Source: a bacterium (GTDB taxonomy: Bacteria > Patescibacteriota > Dojkabacteria > B142 > OLB20). Taken from it: 37,127 nt of DNA. Under the pieces are notes generated by a model. The model worked only from the letters and a program-made list of their open reading frames with translations, did not search any database and was not told the DNA's origin. The DNA lies in the NCBI GenBank assembly GCA_029567095.1, contig JAKQLP010000113.1, forward strand, positions 1 to 37,127. The letters run 5' to 3'. Positions within the stretch are counted from its first letter, which is position 1, and the number at the start of each line of letters is the position of its first letter. Shown one piece after another: positions 15,573 through 23,861 of the stretch. The position numbers and the translations under genes were made by a program.

Positions 15573-15875
15573 TTATTTAACCATGGTCAGCACCATTTTA
15601 AATCTTTGATTAGCTTTAAGTGAATGTGGCTCATTAGCCTCCATTAAGAGACACTCTCCTGCTTTCAATTTGTATTCTATCCCCGACACTTTAATATCTG
15701 CCACCCCATCAATTATGCTAATAAAGGCGTTATAAGGGGAGCTATGCTCACTTAATCCCTGTCCCTTATCAAACGCAAACAAAGTAATGGTTACATTGGA
15801 TGTCTTAAGAATTTCCTTACTTACTACTGCTCCCTCCTGGTAATTCACACTTGAAGATTTATTATGGTTTTTCAT
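15573..15875 (-). CDS. Small cupin-domain protein
   Basis: This is a 100-residue single conserved beta-barrel. The first cupin motif is partial: SEHSSPYNAFISIIDG has one metal-ligand-like histidine and a glutamate. The second motif is clear (GECLLMEANEPHSLKA). It resembles small cupins with HSSPYDAFV-type signatures, whose substrates are mostly unknown; metal binding is likely, catalysis uncertain. It starts 16 bases after the DUF3795 stop and is probably in the same operon. Confidence 0.85.
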   Translation of the reverse strand: MKNHNKSSSVNYQEGAVVSKEILKTSNVTITLFAFDKGQGLSEHSSPYNAFISIIDGVADIKVSGIEYKLKAGECLLMEANEPHSLKANQRFKMVLTMVK

Positions 15876-15891
15876 TAGTTCTTAATTAAAA

Positions 15892-16305
15892 TTAATTATT
15901 TTTCCCCTCACACTTTAAACAATACTCTCTGTGCACACATCTTAACTCTCCACAATTATGGCACTTCCATTTAATATTCTCTTTTTCAATAAACTTTTGA
16001 AGTCCCTTTGTTTTAATATGATCTAAATTTTCAAGCATGCTCATGTTGTATCTCGTTCTATATCTTTTATCGAGCTGTTTTAACCTCGTGCATGGAAATT
16101 TTAAACAGTCATAACAAAATCCTGAGGGAATCTCTTTTAGTAGTTTACAATTTTTAATTATGCAATTGGCACAGCCCTTGGTCTTGTATTTAATATTTTC
16201 TTCATTTCTGCATCCATTACAATGTTTCTTTTCTCTCTGAAAACCAAGGCAAAGTGCACAGTTCATACCACAGGGAGCTATCAATAAAGGGGTTACTTCT
16301 TTCAT
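15892..16305 (-). CDS. DUF3795 cysteine-rich protein
   Basis: This 137-residue protein carries the DUF3795 opening LIAPCGMNCALC, then a series of CxxC pairs (CNGC, CANC, CYDC) and KFPCTRLKQLDKRYRTRY. A C-terminal extension with CHNC and CLKC looks like a separate zinc ribbon. Metal binding (zinc or iron-sulfur) is likely; the family function is unknown. The start codon lies only 15 bases after the encoded CCA of tRNA-Ser on the same strand. It probably shares the tRNA promoter, and maturation of the tRNA 3' end would release the mRNA. The cupin gene follows after 16 bases. Confidence 0.88.
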   Translation of the reverse strand: MKEVTPLLIAPCGMNCALCLGFQREKKHCNGCRNEENIKYKTKGCANCIIKNCKLLKEIPSGFCYDCLKFPCTRLKQLDKRYRTRYNMSMLENLDHIKTKGLQKFIEKENIKWKCHNCGELRCVHREYCLKCEGKNN

Positions 16306-16320
16306 TGATTATTTTAATAT

Positions 16321-16410
16321 TGGCGGAGAGGCCGGGATTCGAACCCGGGAAGGATTTTACTCCTTGCCTCGTTAGCAGTGAGGTACTATCGGCCACTCAG
16401 TCACCTCTCC
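16321..16410 (-). tRNA. tRNA-Ser (anticodon GCT)
   Basis: The 90-base class II tRNA has acceptor arms GGAGAGG/CCTCTCC and a 3-base D stem. The anticodon loop is CTGCTAA (anticodon GCT, reading AGC/AGT). A long variable arm (AAGGA/TCCTT) and a T arm (CCGGG/CCCGG with TTCGAAT) complete it. CCA is encoded. In the anticodon stem, pair 31-39 appears as an A-C mismatch next to the loop. The other four pairs are normal. Confidence 0.96.
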
Positions 16411-16423
16411 ATTTAGGTACCTG

Positions 16424-16432
16424 ATTATACCA
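16424..16432 (-). promoter_or_regulatory. Extended -10 promoter of tRNA-Ser
   Basis: TG-G-TATAAT on the minus strand, with TATAAT at 16424-16429, places the start near 16417, about 7 bases before the mature tRNA 5' end. The -35 region is weak. Through-transcription would also serve DUF3795 and the cupin gene. Confidence 0.65.
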
Positions 16433-16500
16433 ACTCTTTATCCATTCTGGAAAGTTTGTTGTTTATCATTTTTTCTTTAATTAATATTTATCCTCAATAT

Positions 16501-16529
16501 TTAACAACCTTTTAAAGTTATGTTAAATT
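16501..16529 (+). promoter_or_regulatory. Candidate promoter of the pilN-pilO operon
   Basis: TTAACA (16501-16506), a 17-base spacer and TG-T-TAAATT (-10 at 16524-16529, extended form) lie 36 bases before the TTG start of the PilN-like gene. The rest of the 155-base gap between the tRNA and pilN is AT-rich, without other recognisable signals. Confidence 0.4.
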
Positions 16530-16565
16530 AATATCAATACTAAATATATTTAGGATGCTGCCCAT

Positions 16566-17177
16566 TTGAAACAAGGATTTAACTTCTTAAAACCTCAAGT
16601 AGAGCCACCATCTCCTTGGTCTAGGATATATGACTGGGTTGTAGGAACGGCCAGGGCCATTCTGATCCTTTTTGAGATCGCTGTAGTAATAGCATTGGGA
16701 GTTCGTATTGTAGTAGATGTTCAAAGCAAGAACATCGATGAACAGATCACTACCCTGGAGACTATTATGTCCCAAAGGGCTTTAGAGGAACAGAAGTACA
16801 GGGACCTTCAAATCAAGACAGGAGCTTATGCAACGATCTGGACTACAGGACAAATATACAGCGAGCTATTTGATCTTATTAATGAATACATCCCTCCCTC
16901 TGCTGTTCAATTTAATGTGAATCTCGAAGGTGATCTGATCAGAATTGATGGGAAGGCCTCTAATGCTGATATTAAACAGATGGAAAATGGTCTTAAGCAG
17001 TCAAATTTATTTAAAGATACTAAACTTACTATCCTGGAAGTTGCTAGCGACGATCCCAATTTCTTATCAAAATTCAGTTTTACAAGTCAGGCTCAAAATC
17101 CTAAATTTAGACAGCTCCATGATCCTAATTCTATTCTGGAATCAAGTGAGCCTATAATTGAAGAAAGTACACAGTAA
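16566..17177 (+). CDS. PilN-like type IV pilus assembly protein
   Basis: This 203-residue bitopic protein begins with the PilN-like short cytoplasmic N-terminus (FNFLKP). A membrane helix (about 32-52) is followed by a coiled-coil stretch (about 55-85) and a small alpha/beta domain with a fimbrial-type FNVNLEGDLIRIDGKASN core. This is the PilN layout in the PilM-PilN-PilO inner-membrane platform. The start is TTG with AGGA 10 bases upstream; no in-frame ATG is available nearby. The PilO-like gene starts 2 bases after its stop. PilM and the ATPases are not in the window. Confidence 0.8.
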   Translation: MKQGFNFLKPQVEPPSPWSRIYDWVVGTARAILILFEIAVVIALGVRIVVDVQSKNIDEQITTLETIMSQRALEEQKYRDLQIKTGAYATIWTTGQIYSELFDLINEYIPPSAVQFNVNLEGDLIRIDGKASNADIKQMENGLKQSNLFKDTKLTILEVASDDPNFLSKFSFTSQAQNPKFRQLHDPNSILESSEPIIEESTQ

Positions 17178-17179
17178 CA

Positions 17180-17827
17180 ATGGTTTACACATCGAATAAC
17201 AGACTACAACAGATCTTAGCAACCCGCAAAGGCGCCAGTGTTAGCATTGCTGGAGTGACCATCTTCATGGTGGTCTTGATGCTGCTTTTAGCAATATTGC
17301 CTGCTTATCGCTCTATCACAGATCAGCTTAAGAACAATGAAGCTAAGCTCATCTATCTTAATGATCTTAAGACAAAAAGAGCTGATATGGATAAATTAAA
17401 TGAGGAATATACACTTAATGAGAATAAGATAAAGCTGTTTGAAAAATACAATAATAGTAATGCTAATAGCGAAGTTATGCTTGCCAATTTGGATCAAATT
17501 GCCAAAAAAAACAATGCAATTCTGGTCAGCGCTAATTTCTTAGACCCGGAGATTTCTGAAGATCTTAATCTAACACAATTCACAGGTTTACTGTATAAAG
17601 AACTTCAGCTTGATTTTAGAGGGACACTTCCTGATCTATCATTAGTACTTAGTGATCTGGAGCAATTCCCTATTGCTATCAATGTTAATAGTATTACTTA
17701 TGTTCATTACGAAGAAACACAAGATAATCAGTATGATATTCAGGAGATCCCGATCAGCAATGACCCCCGCTTTACTATGAGCATTAAAGCGGAATATTAC
17801 ATTTGGACCGAAATTAGCTATGAATAG
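17180..17827 (+). CDS. PilO-like type IV pilus assembly protein
   Basis: This 215-residue protein has a cytoplasmic N-terminus, a membrane helix (about 20-42) and a coiled-coil (about 45-90, with KLIYLNDLKTKRADMDKLNEEY). A C-terminal ferredoxin-like domain follows (about 110-215) with LQLDFRGTLPDLSLVLSDLEQFP, the PilO GNYHQL-type region equivalent. It should pair with the PilN-like protein to form the alignment complex of a type IV pilus or related secretion machine. It is translationally close to both neighbours, 2 bases after pilN and overlapping the next frame by 8 bases. Confidence 0.8.
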   Translation: MVYTSNNRLQQILATRKGASVSIAGVTIFMVVLMLLLAILPAYRSITDQLKNNEAKLIYLNDLKTKRADMDKLNEEYTLNENKIKLFEKYNNSNANSEVMLANLDQIAKKNNAILVSANFLDPEISEDLNLTQFTGLLYKELQLDFRGTLPDLSLVLSDLEQFPIAINVNSITYVHYEETQDNQYDIQEIPISNDPRFTMSIKAEYYIWTEISYE

Positions 17828-18035
17828 AACATGGAGCTTTTTTATGGGAATAGCAGTATTAATGATGCTTGCGGTATTTGCTTATGAAATCGTTGTATCT
17901 GTTTCTGGCGGTAATGTAACTTTTGCTAAGACTGTAGTTTCCATAACTCCAGATCTGGGGACGACCAATATTGCCACTTTCGAACAATACTTCCCCAATG
18001 TCATGATCAAAACAGAGCAACTTGACGATAAATAA
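17820..18035 (+). CDS. Small single-span membrane protein of the pilus operon
   Basis: This 71-residue protein has one membrane helix (about 7-29) and a short extracytoplasmic tail without motifs. Its ATG lies within the end of the PilO-like gene (8-base overlap), indicating translational coupling and supporting reality despite the small size. It might be an accessory pilus-platform subunit, but no family resemblance is visible; it is too short for PilP. Confidence 0.65.
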   Translation: MNRTWSFFMGIAVLMMLAVFAYEIVVSVSGGNVTFAKTVVSITPDLGTTNIATFEQYFPNVMIKTEQLDDK

Positions 18036-18082
18036 GGCTCCTGTTAGATTTAAATCATAATTTAATTTCATAACTAATTGTC

Positions 18083-19039
18083 ATGGACCATTTCGCTAAT
18101 ATTAAAAAGGCATTCGAGCTAACCTGGAAGTACAAATTTATGTGGTTTCTAGGTTTTATTGTCGCTTTCTTTGGACAAGCACCAACTTTTAATAATAATA
18201 TCAATCTAAGCGAAGACAATCCCTCGCGTGTCACTGAGATCCTTAATCCGATCCTTTCCTGGTGGAATTCCATGAACCCTACACTGCACCTGATAATAGT
18301 TATTGTAAGTGTTCTCTTCTTTTTGACCTTCTCCATCCTAATTATGTATCTAGTTGCCAGATCTGAAGCGGCTTTAGTAAATTCTGTAACCGAGATCAAT
18401 GATGGAAAACACGTTGATCTGGGCAAAGCATGGAAACTAGGCGGTCCAAAAAGCTGGAATTTGGTTGGTCAAAAATTATTATTAAATCTTCCCCTAACAT
18501 TGATAAGCTTGGTCATCCTCGCTATATCAATTCTTGTGTTTCTGGGCACTTTTAAATCTGATCTGAGCAATATTGATGAACTAATAGCCTCTCCACTTTC
18601 TCTCTTATTCCTGTTATTTACTTGTCTATTCGTATTTATAGCATTCATTTATTCTGTTATTACTGGCGTTCTTTATACTTTCAGTTCCAGGATCAGTGTG
18701 ATACAGGATAAAGGAATAGTTGCCAGTATCAAGCTTTCTTATGCTTTTATAACAAAGAATCTTTCTGAATTATTTATGAGCTGGATATTCAATCTCATTG
18801 TTATGATACCTGTAAGTATCATTGTGGGCATAATCTCCTTTCTGGTCATGCTCATCTTGTTTATTCCGGTCTTTCTAGCCCTAATGACCTTGATGCTAAC
18901 TAATATATTTCTGTTCGTGGCTGCAGTGATAATCCTAGGATTAGTAACACAGTTCTTTGGAAGTATGATCGGAGGATTCTTCTCAGCTTTCGGTAGCGCA
19001 TATTGGACAATAGTATATACATCTCTTGAAAAGAAATAA
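18083..19039 (+). CDS. Polytopic membrane protein (GPDPase-membrane-domain/DUF4013-like)
   Basis: This 318-residue protein has about six membrane spans: about 19-36, 67-93, 127-155, 165-200, 225-260 and 265-300. The N-terminus FANIKKAFELTWKYKFMWFLGF and the central SSRISVIQDKGIVASIKLSYAFITKN match the membrane module seen beside glycerophosphodiester phosphodiesterase domains and in stand-alone bacterial proteins. No catalytic domain is attached. The function is unknown, perhaps envelope transport or scaffolding. The next gene overlaps its stop by one base. Confidence 0.75.
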   Translation: MDHFANIKKAFELTWKYKFMWFLGFIVAFFGQAPTFNNNINLSEDNPSRVTEILNPILSWWNSMNPTLHLIIVIVSVLFFLTFSILIMYLVARSEAALVNSVTEINDGKHVDLGKAWKLGGPKSWNLVGQKLLLNLPLTLISLVILAISILVFLGTFKSDLSNIDELIASPLSLLFLLFTCLFVFIAFIYSVITGVLYTFSSRISVIQDKGIVASIKLSYAFITKNLSELFMSWIFNLIVMIPVSIIVGIISFLVMLILFIPVFLALMTLMLTNIFLFVAAVIILGLVTQFFGSMIGGFFSAFGSAYWTIVYTSLEKK

Positions 19040-19536
19040 TGAAGCATGCCTTCATAGTATTCCTGGTAGGTATCTTCCTCATAATAATTGGGGTTAACAT
19101 CACTCAAAAAGTTTTGCCCTTCTCAGAAGATGAGATCATTGCCTTTGCCCAGGAAAAGGGATATTTAACAGATAATGAGCTGGTCAACGGTTTGGATGAG
19201 CTAATAGATAGGGGTTTAATATTCAGGGTTATTGATAGTAAAAGCTTAACCGCTTTTCTACTTGTTTGGTGTTCTGCTATTGTTTGCATCTTTGCCTCAT
19301 TCCATTTAGCTATAGATAAATTCTTTTTCAAACAATTCTATCAACCTCCTAATGCTTTTAAAGCCTATCGTCGAGGCGCCTTGATCGCTTTAAGCTTGCT
19401 TGGCCTATTCTTTTTGAGGATGCTTGATAGCTTAGAGTGGTATAACGCCTTAGCAATCTTCCTCCTGGCATTGTTCCTAGAAATTTTCATCTCCGGCCTC
19501 TCGAAGGAAAAGGTTAGTGAGATTTCCCAAAATTGA
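19039..19536 (+). CDS. Membrane protein of unknown function
   Basis: This 165-residue protein has one N-terminal span (about 4-22). A short soluble segment follows with EIIAFAQEKGYLTDNELVNGLDELIDRG, resembling a small helical bundle. Three further spans are at about 72-90, 110-125 and 128-158. No family is recognised. It is linked to the preceding polytopic protein by a one-base TAATG overlap, so the two are coupled and probably act together. Confidence 0.7.
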   Translation: MKHAFIVFLVGIFLIIIGVNITQKVLPFSEDEIIAFAQEKGYLTDNELVNGLDELIDRGLIFRVIDSKSLTAFLLVWCSAIVCIFASFHLAIDKFFFKQFYQPPNAFKAYRRGALIALSLLGLFFLRMLDSLEWYNALAIFLLALFLEIFISGLSKEKVSEISQN

Positions 19537-19546
19537 CTTTGTTGAA

Positions 19547-19552
19547 TATAAT
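19547..19552 (+). promoter_or_regulatory. Candidate -10 of the metG operon
   Basis: TATAAT at 19547-19552 lies 23 bases before the metG ATG, with only a weak -35. It would separate metG-tatD-deacetylase from the preceding membrane genes. Confidence 0.45.
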
Positions 19553-19575
19553 AGGGGCAGTAAGATTAATCAATC

Positions 19576-21297
19576 ATGAATAAAAAGATCTTGATAGGTG
19601 TAGCTTGGCCTTATGTAAATGGCGATCTGCACGTTGGTCATCTGGCCGGATATTTATTACCTGCCGATATTTTCGCTAGGTATAACAGACTAGTTGGAAA
19701 TGATGTCTTAATGGTCTCGGGTTCAGACTGTCATGGCACCCCTATAACTGTTGAGGCAGACAAAAGTGGATTATCCCCTATCGAGGTGGTTGAGAAATAT
19801 CACAAGCAAGACCTGGAGCTTTTCAGATTGTACGATCTTAGCTATAACCTCTATACCAAGACAACTACAAAAAACCATAAACAAGTAGTGCAGCAAATGT
19901 TCCTAGAGCTATTAAAAAATGGCTACATCATCAAGGATACTATGCAACAGTATTACTCTGAGCAAGATGATAAATTCCTGCCTGATCGTTATGTGGAAGG
20001 AACCTGTCCCCACTGCAACGCTAGAGAGCAAAGAAGTGATCAATGCGAATCTTGTGGTAGATGGCTCAAAGATGGTGAGCTCATTGATCCTGTTAGCAAA
20101 TTGACCGGAGCAAAAGTTGTTTTGAAAGATACCGAACACTATTTCCTGGATTTTCAAAAACTTGAACCACTACTAAAAGACTATGTAGCTGAGCATAAAG
20201 ATGTCTGGCGTAAATGGGTTTGGCAGGAAACCGATAGTTGGTTGCGTGAGGGCTTACAAAAAAGAGCCATCACCAGAGATATGGATTGGGCAATTGAATT
20301 ACCTTTAGAGGAATTAAGGAAATTACCAACAGAAATGCAGCTAACTGACTATACAGGTAAGCATATCTATGTCTGGTTCGAGGCTGTGATCGGTTATCTT
20401 TCTGCCAGTATCGAGTGGGCTCAGACCAATGAGCAAACAGAGGGCATAATCTTCAATAGATATGACGGACAATCTCAGGATTGGAAAGTATGGTGGTTGA
20501 ATAAAGAAGCGTTGATATATAATTTCATGGGGCAGGACAATCTAGTATTCCATACGTTAATGTGGCCAGCCCAGCTAATGGGAACCAAAAATGGTTATAC
20601 ACTTCCCCATAATGTCGTGGTTAATAAGTTCATGAACTATGAAGGAAGGAAATTCAGTAAAAGCAGAAATTGGACCATTAATTCAAGGCTTATTGCAGAA
20701 AGATATGGGGTTGACCTTGTCCGTTATTATATCTCCAGTAATCTTCCGGAGAATAAGGAAGGAAACTTTACCTGGGAAGGCTTTGTAGCTTCGGTCAATA
20801 ACGAGCTGGTAGCTAATCTCGGCAATTTTATTAATCGCACCTTGAAATTTCTTGAAGCCAGGTTTAATTCCGAACTAACACTTCACAAAGAGTCACCTTC
20901 TTTAGAAATAGCCAAAGAAATTGATGCCGTATTTAGTGAAATGTCAGCACATTTAGAGCAATGTGAGTTTGTAGCAGGCTTGGAAAGATTAATGGAATAC
21001 ACAAGATTTGGTAATAAATATTTTGATGATAAAGAAATTTGGCAAGTTATAAAGCAGGATGAAAGTAAAGCAGCCGAGATAATGTTCGACCTCTTAAGCC
21101 TGATAATTCAGCTTCCTATCCTAATGGAGCCATATGTGCCCACAGCTGCTAAAAAACTGCATTCTATGATAAATACAAATGATTTCAAACCAAAATGGGA
21201 GAAGCAGTCATTAGCTCAATTTAAATTGAACAAACCTGTAGAGATCCTATTTAGCAAGCTGGACGCCGAAACTGTATTAACCCAAAAAGACAAATGA
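19576..21297 (+). CDS. metG: Methionyl-tRNA synthetase
   Basis: This 573-residue class I synthetase charges tRNA-Met. The Rossmann signature is HVGH (H19-H22). The zinc knuckle has two CxxC pairs (C144/C147 and C157/C160), and the signature loop is KFSKS (359-363) instead of KMSKS, a common MetG form. The anticodon-binding helical domain follows to about residue 560. It lacks the C-terminal EMAP/tRNA-binding domain found in E. coli MetG. The gene heads an operon in which the TatD gene starts 4 bases before its stop. Confidence 0.97.
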   Translation: MNKKILIGVAWPYVNGDLHVGHLAGYLLPADIFARYNRLVGNDVLMVSGSDCHGTPITVEADKSGLSPIEVVEKYHKQDLELFRLYDLSYNLYTKTTTKNHKQVVQQMFLELLKNGYIIKDTMQQYYSEQDDKFLPDRYVEGTCPHCNAREQRSDQCESCGRWLKDGELIDPVSKLTGAKVVLKDTEHYFLDFQKLEPLLKDYVAEHKDVWRKWVWQETDSWLREGLQKRAITRDMDWAIELPLEELRKLPTEMQLTDYTGKHIYVWFEAVIGYLSASIEWAQTNEQTEGIIFNRYDGQSQDWKVWWLNKEALIYNFMGQDNLVFHTLMWPAQLMGTKNGYTLPHNVVVNKFMNYEGRKFSKSRNWTINSRLIAERYGVDLVRYYISSNLPENKEGNFTWEGFVASVNNELVANLGNFINRTLKFLEARFNSELTLHKESPSLEIAKEIDAVFSEMSAHLEQCEFVAGLERLMEYTRFGNKYFDDKEIWQVIKQDESKAAEIMFDLLSLIIQLPILMEPYVPTAAKKLHSMINTNDFKPKWEKQSLAQFKLNKPVEILFSKLDAETVLTQKDK

Positions 21298-22139
21298 CCT
21301 TACAGGAACTATTAAAAAGCAACTCTCTATTTGATTCTCACTCTCATTTCTCAGAGATCGAGGCAGATAAATCTCAATTGATAAAAGATGCAATTGCCAA
21401 TAATGTAATGTACATTGTTGATGTAGCGGTCGATCTAAAGAATGCAAAACAGATCTTTGATAATTCCCGACTCTTCCCTGAACAAGTGCTCCCTACAGCA
21501 GGAATTCATCCTGAGCTATTAATCCCTGGCTCTGACCTTTACAAAAAAGGATTAAATATATTAGGCCTGGAAAAACAATTGCAGGAATTAAGAAAGTTCA
21601 TTCTTGATAATAAGATCACTATAGTGGGAGAGTGTGGTCTTGATTATTTCTGGTTGGGAAAAAGCGGACTGCCTCCCAAAGTGCAGGAACAGATCAAAGA
21701 GATACAACAATATCTCTTTGAGCAACAGGTTAAGATCGCTGCAGATAATTCACTGGCAATGACTATCCATTCTAGGGCCGCAGAAGATGATGTGCTGGAG
21801 ATCCTTGAACCATATATTGATGAGCTTGGTCCTGTGGTACTACACTCCTTCACAGGAGATTATGAAAGTGCGGCAAACGCTTTAGAGATGGAGCTTTATC
21901 TTGGAATAAATGGGATCATCACATATAAATCGGCAGATACATTACGTAAAGACTTTAAAAAATTGCTAAGGGGTAAAGGCATTAAAACCCCCAAAGATCT
22001 CTACAAAGAACATTTCATGCTGGAAACCGATGCTCCTCTTCTGATACCTCGCAATATCAACTTCAAAGTAAGAGAAAATTCACCTTCCCTGATTAAATAC
22101 ATTTGGGAATTTGTATATAATCTGATTAATGAAATATAA
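21294..22139 (+). CDS. TatD-family metal-dependent hydrolase/DNase
   Basis: This 281-residue TIM-barrel hydrolase has the metal ligands in FDSHSHF (H16 and H18). Others are the glutamate of VGECGLDYFW, histidines in MTIHSR and LHSFTGD, and the aspartate in LETDAP. The family includes 3'-5' DNases and D-aminoacyl-tRNA-deacylase-like members; placement next to metG is very common in bacteria. It overlaps metG by 4 bases (ATGA) and the deacetylase by 11. Confidence 0.93.
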   Translation: MTLQELLKSNSLFDSHSHFSEIEADKSQLIKDAIANNVMYIVDVAVDLKNAKQIFDNSRLFPEQVLPTAGIHPELLIPGSDLYKKGLNILGLEKQLQELRKFILDNKITIVGECGLDYFWLGKSGLPPKVQEQIKEIQQYLFEQQVKIAADNSLAMTIHSRAAEDDVLEILEPYIDELGPVVLHSFTGDYESAANALEMELYLGINGIITYKSADTLRKDFKKLLRGKGIKTPKDLYKEHFMLETDAPLLIPRNINFKVRENSPSLIKYIWEFVYNLINEI

Positions 22140-23058
22140 AAGGAGGCTGCGGCCGGCATTTCTCTATCTTTTCATTACAGTGGCCGTGTCTTTTACTCTG
22201 GCCTTGCTTTTTGTTGGCTTTACAAAGCCTACTTCCTCCCTCCAGACAGATAATACTATTACCGATAACAGTGAAATCTCGGAAGTTTTATTAGGATCAT
22301 ACGAACAATCTTCCTATTCTTTTTATCCAATCAATAATTTCGATCTGGATTATGAGATCGAACGCAAAGCTCAGCCTGCAAATACAGTCCGGATACCGAT
22401 CCTAACATATCATCAAATTGCCCAATTACCAGCTAATCCACGCACCAGAGATTATTATGTCTCACCAGAAATGCTTGATCAGCAAATGGCCTACCTCTCG
22501 GATAAGGGATATAAAACACTGACGCCTAAGGAATTCTATGATATTTTAGCTTCAGGAAAGAATCCTGAGCAAAAATCAATATGGCTGACATTCGATGATG
22601 GGAATTACAATAATTATCAAAATGCCTTTCCAATTCTGAAAAAGTACAAAATGACAGGTACTTTTTACGTTCCTTCCCATAGAAGTGGCATCAAAGCTAG
22701 CCAATTGAAAGAAATGACGGACGCAGGGATGGTAATCGATCCCCATGGCAAAACACATATGTTGCTTCGCAATGTAACCAATAGCGATGATCTTTATCAG
22801 GAATTGGTTGTCAGCAAAAACTCAATTCAGTCCATGACCGGAAAGACAGTTTACTCCTTTTGTTATCCTGGCTGTGAATATAACGGGAGTGTTACTTCGA
22901 CTCTGGCCTCAAATGGTTACCTTTTAGGCGTTACCTGTGGGCGAAGTATTGATCATAAGCTTAGTAGAAGATTCAGTCTTGAAAGGGTTCATGTTTACAA
23001 TGATATGCAGCACTTTAAAAGCATACTATCCGGAGTTCTGTATTATCCTACTTACTAA
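22129..23058 (+). CDS. Membrane-anchored polysaccharide deacetylase (NodB domain)
   Basis: This 309-residue protein has a basic N-terminus, one membrane helix (about 10-31), a polar stalk and a carbohydrate esterase 4 domain (about 90-300). The first motif is TFDDG with D156/D157. The metal histidines are in PHGKTH (H206 and H210). Further segments are YSFCYPGCEYN and ERVHVYN. It should remove acetyl groups from N-acetylglucosamine in cell-wall or surface polymers outside the membrane. The start lies 11 bases inside tatD. The stop overlaps the convergent phosphatase by 4 bases. Confidence 0.92.
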   Translation: MKYKRRLRPAFLYLFITVAVSFTLALLFVGFTKPTSSLQTDNTITDNSEISEVLLGSYEQSSYSFYPINNFDLDYEIERKAQPANTVRIPILTYHQIAQLPANPRTRDYYVSPEMLDQQMAYLSDKGYKTLTPKEFYDILASGKNPEQKSIWLTFDDGNYNNYQNAFPILKKYKMTGTFYVPSHRSGIKASQLKEMTDAGMVIDPHGKTHMLLRNVTNSDDLYQELVVSKNSIQSMTGKTVYSFCYPGCEYNGSVTSTLASNGYLLGVTCGRSIDHKLSRRFSLERVHVYNDMQHFKSILSGVLYYPTY

Positions 23059-23618
23059 TCAGGAAGCTCAATCCTGAAATAGTCTAGATTTCTAATCTGT
23101 AGTTCTCTACTTTCCTGTTTGCTGTAATGGGCAAATTCTCTTAATGCTATCCTAATTACTCCACTATGAGTGACTACCAGAAAATTCCTTTTATGATACT
23201 GTTTCCTAAGATCTTTAAATGCTTCCCTTACCCTTTCCTCAACTTCCTCAATAGGTTCAGCACCCTTTAGTTCAGGCTGAAAGTTTTTGGTATTACTTTT
23301 TATCTCATTAGGATATTTTGAACAAAATTCATCCCAATCAAGACCATTGAGAATGCCAAAATCTCTTTCAATCAAATCCTCATGCTCTCTGATCTCCAGG
23401 TTTAATAATTCAGCAATAGCCTGAGCTGTTTGTTTTGCTCTCAATAACGGTGAGCTTATTACCAGATCGATGCCTTCTTTTTGCAATTCTAGAGCTCTTG
23501 ATTTTATTGCTTCCAATTCGCTTGTTAATATTGGCTCATCCACCCTGCCTAGTATCCTGCCATTATTATCAACAGTGGTTGCAGCATGCCTCATGATATA
23601 TATGATCATATTTTTCAT
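23055..23618 (-). CDS. Histidine phosphatase (phosphoglycerate mutase-like)
   Basis: The 187-residue protein carries IMRHAATT (RH catalytic motif near residue 9-10) and GRVDEPILT. SPLLRAKQTAQAI, ERDFGILNGL and VVTHSGVIRIAL follow with the second histidine. It resembles alpha-ribazole or broad-range phosphatases (CobC/PhoE type). The substrate is unknown. The frame can be extended to 23672, but that would overlap the divergent gene at 23650, so ATG 23618 (MKNMIIYI) is chosen; ATG 23609 is also possible. Confidence 0.88.
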   Translation of the reverse strand: MKNMIIYIMRHAATTVDNNGRILGRVDEPILTSELEAIKSRALELQKEGIDLVISSPLLRAKQTAQAIAELLNLEIREHEDLIERDFGILNGLDWDEFCSKYPNEIKSNTKNFQPELKGAEPIEEVEERVREAFKDLRKQYHKRNFLVVTHSGVIRIALREFAHYSKQESRELQIRNLDYFRIELPD

Positions 23619-23649
23619 GTTAATATGAAATAATTTTAACAGATTCACA

Positions 23650-23853
23650 ATGCAGGAACAGACAGTTCTCATCGACTATATCAACTGGGAGGGTAAAAGA
23701 GGAATTAGAAAAATAACGCCTATAAAAATATTTTTTGGCAGTACCAAATGGCACAAGGAGGCTCAATGGCTTTTAAAGGCCATGGATATTGATAAAGGGG
23801 AAGAAAGGGACTTCGCACTGAAAGATATATTAAAATGGGAACAGGCTAATTAA
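23650..23853 (+). CDS. Mini WYL-like protein
   Basis: This 67-residue protein has the pattern of a short WYL-like beta domain: IDYINWEGKRGIRKITPIKI, then FFGSTKWHKEAQWLLKAMD and a closing DFALKDILKWE. The W-x-H and QWLL segments recall ligand-sensing WYL domains, but no DNA-binding domain is attached. Related stand-alone proteins occur in bacteria without known function. It is divergent from the phosphatase with a 31-base shared control region and converges with valS. Confidence 0.72.
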   Translation: MQEQTVLIDYINWEGKRGIRKITPIKIFFGSTKWHKEAQWLLKAMDIDKGEERDFALKDILKWEQAN

Positions 23854-23861
23854 AGCACTGT

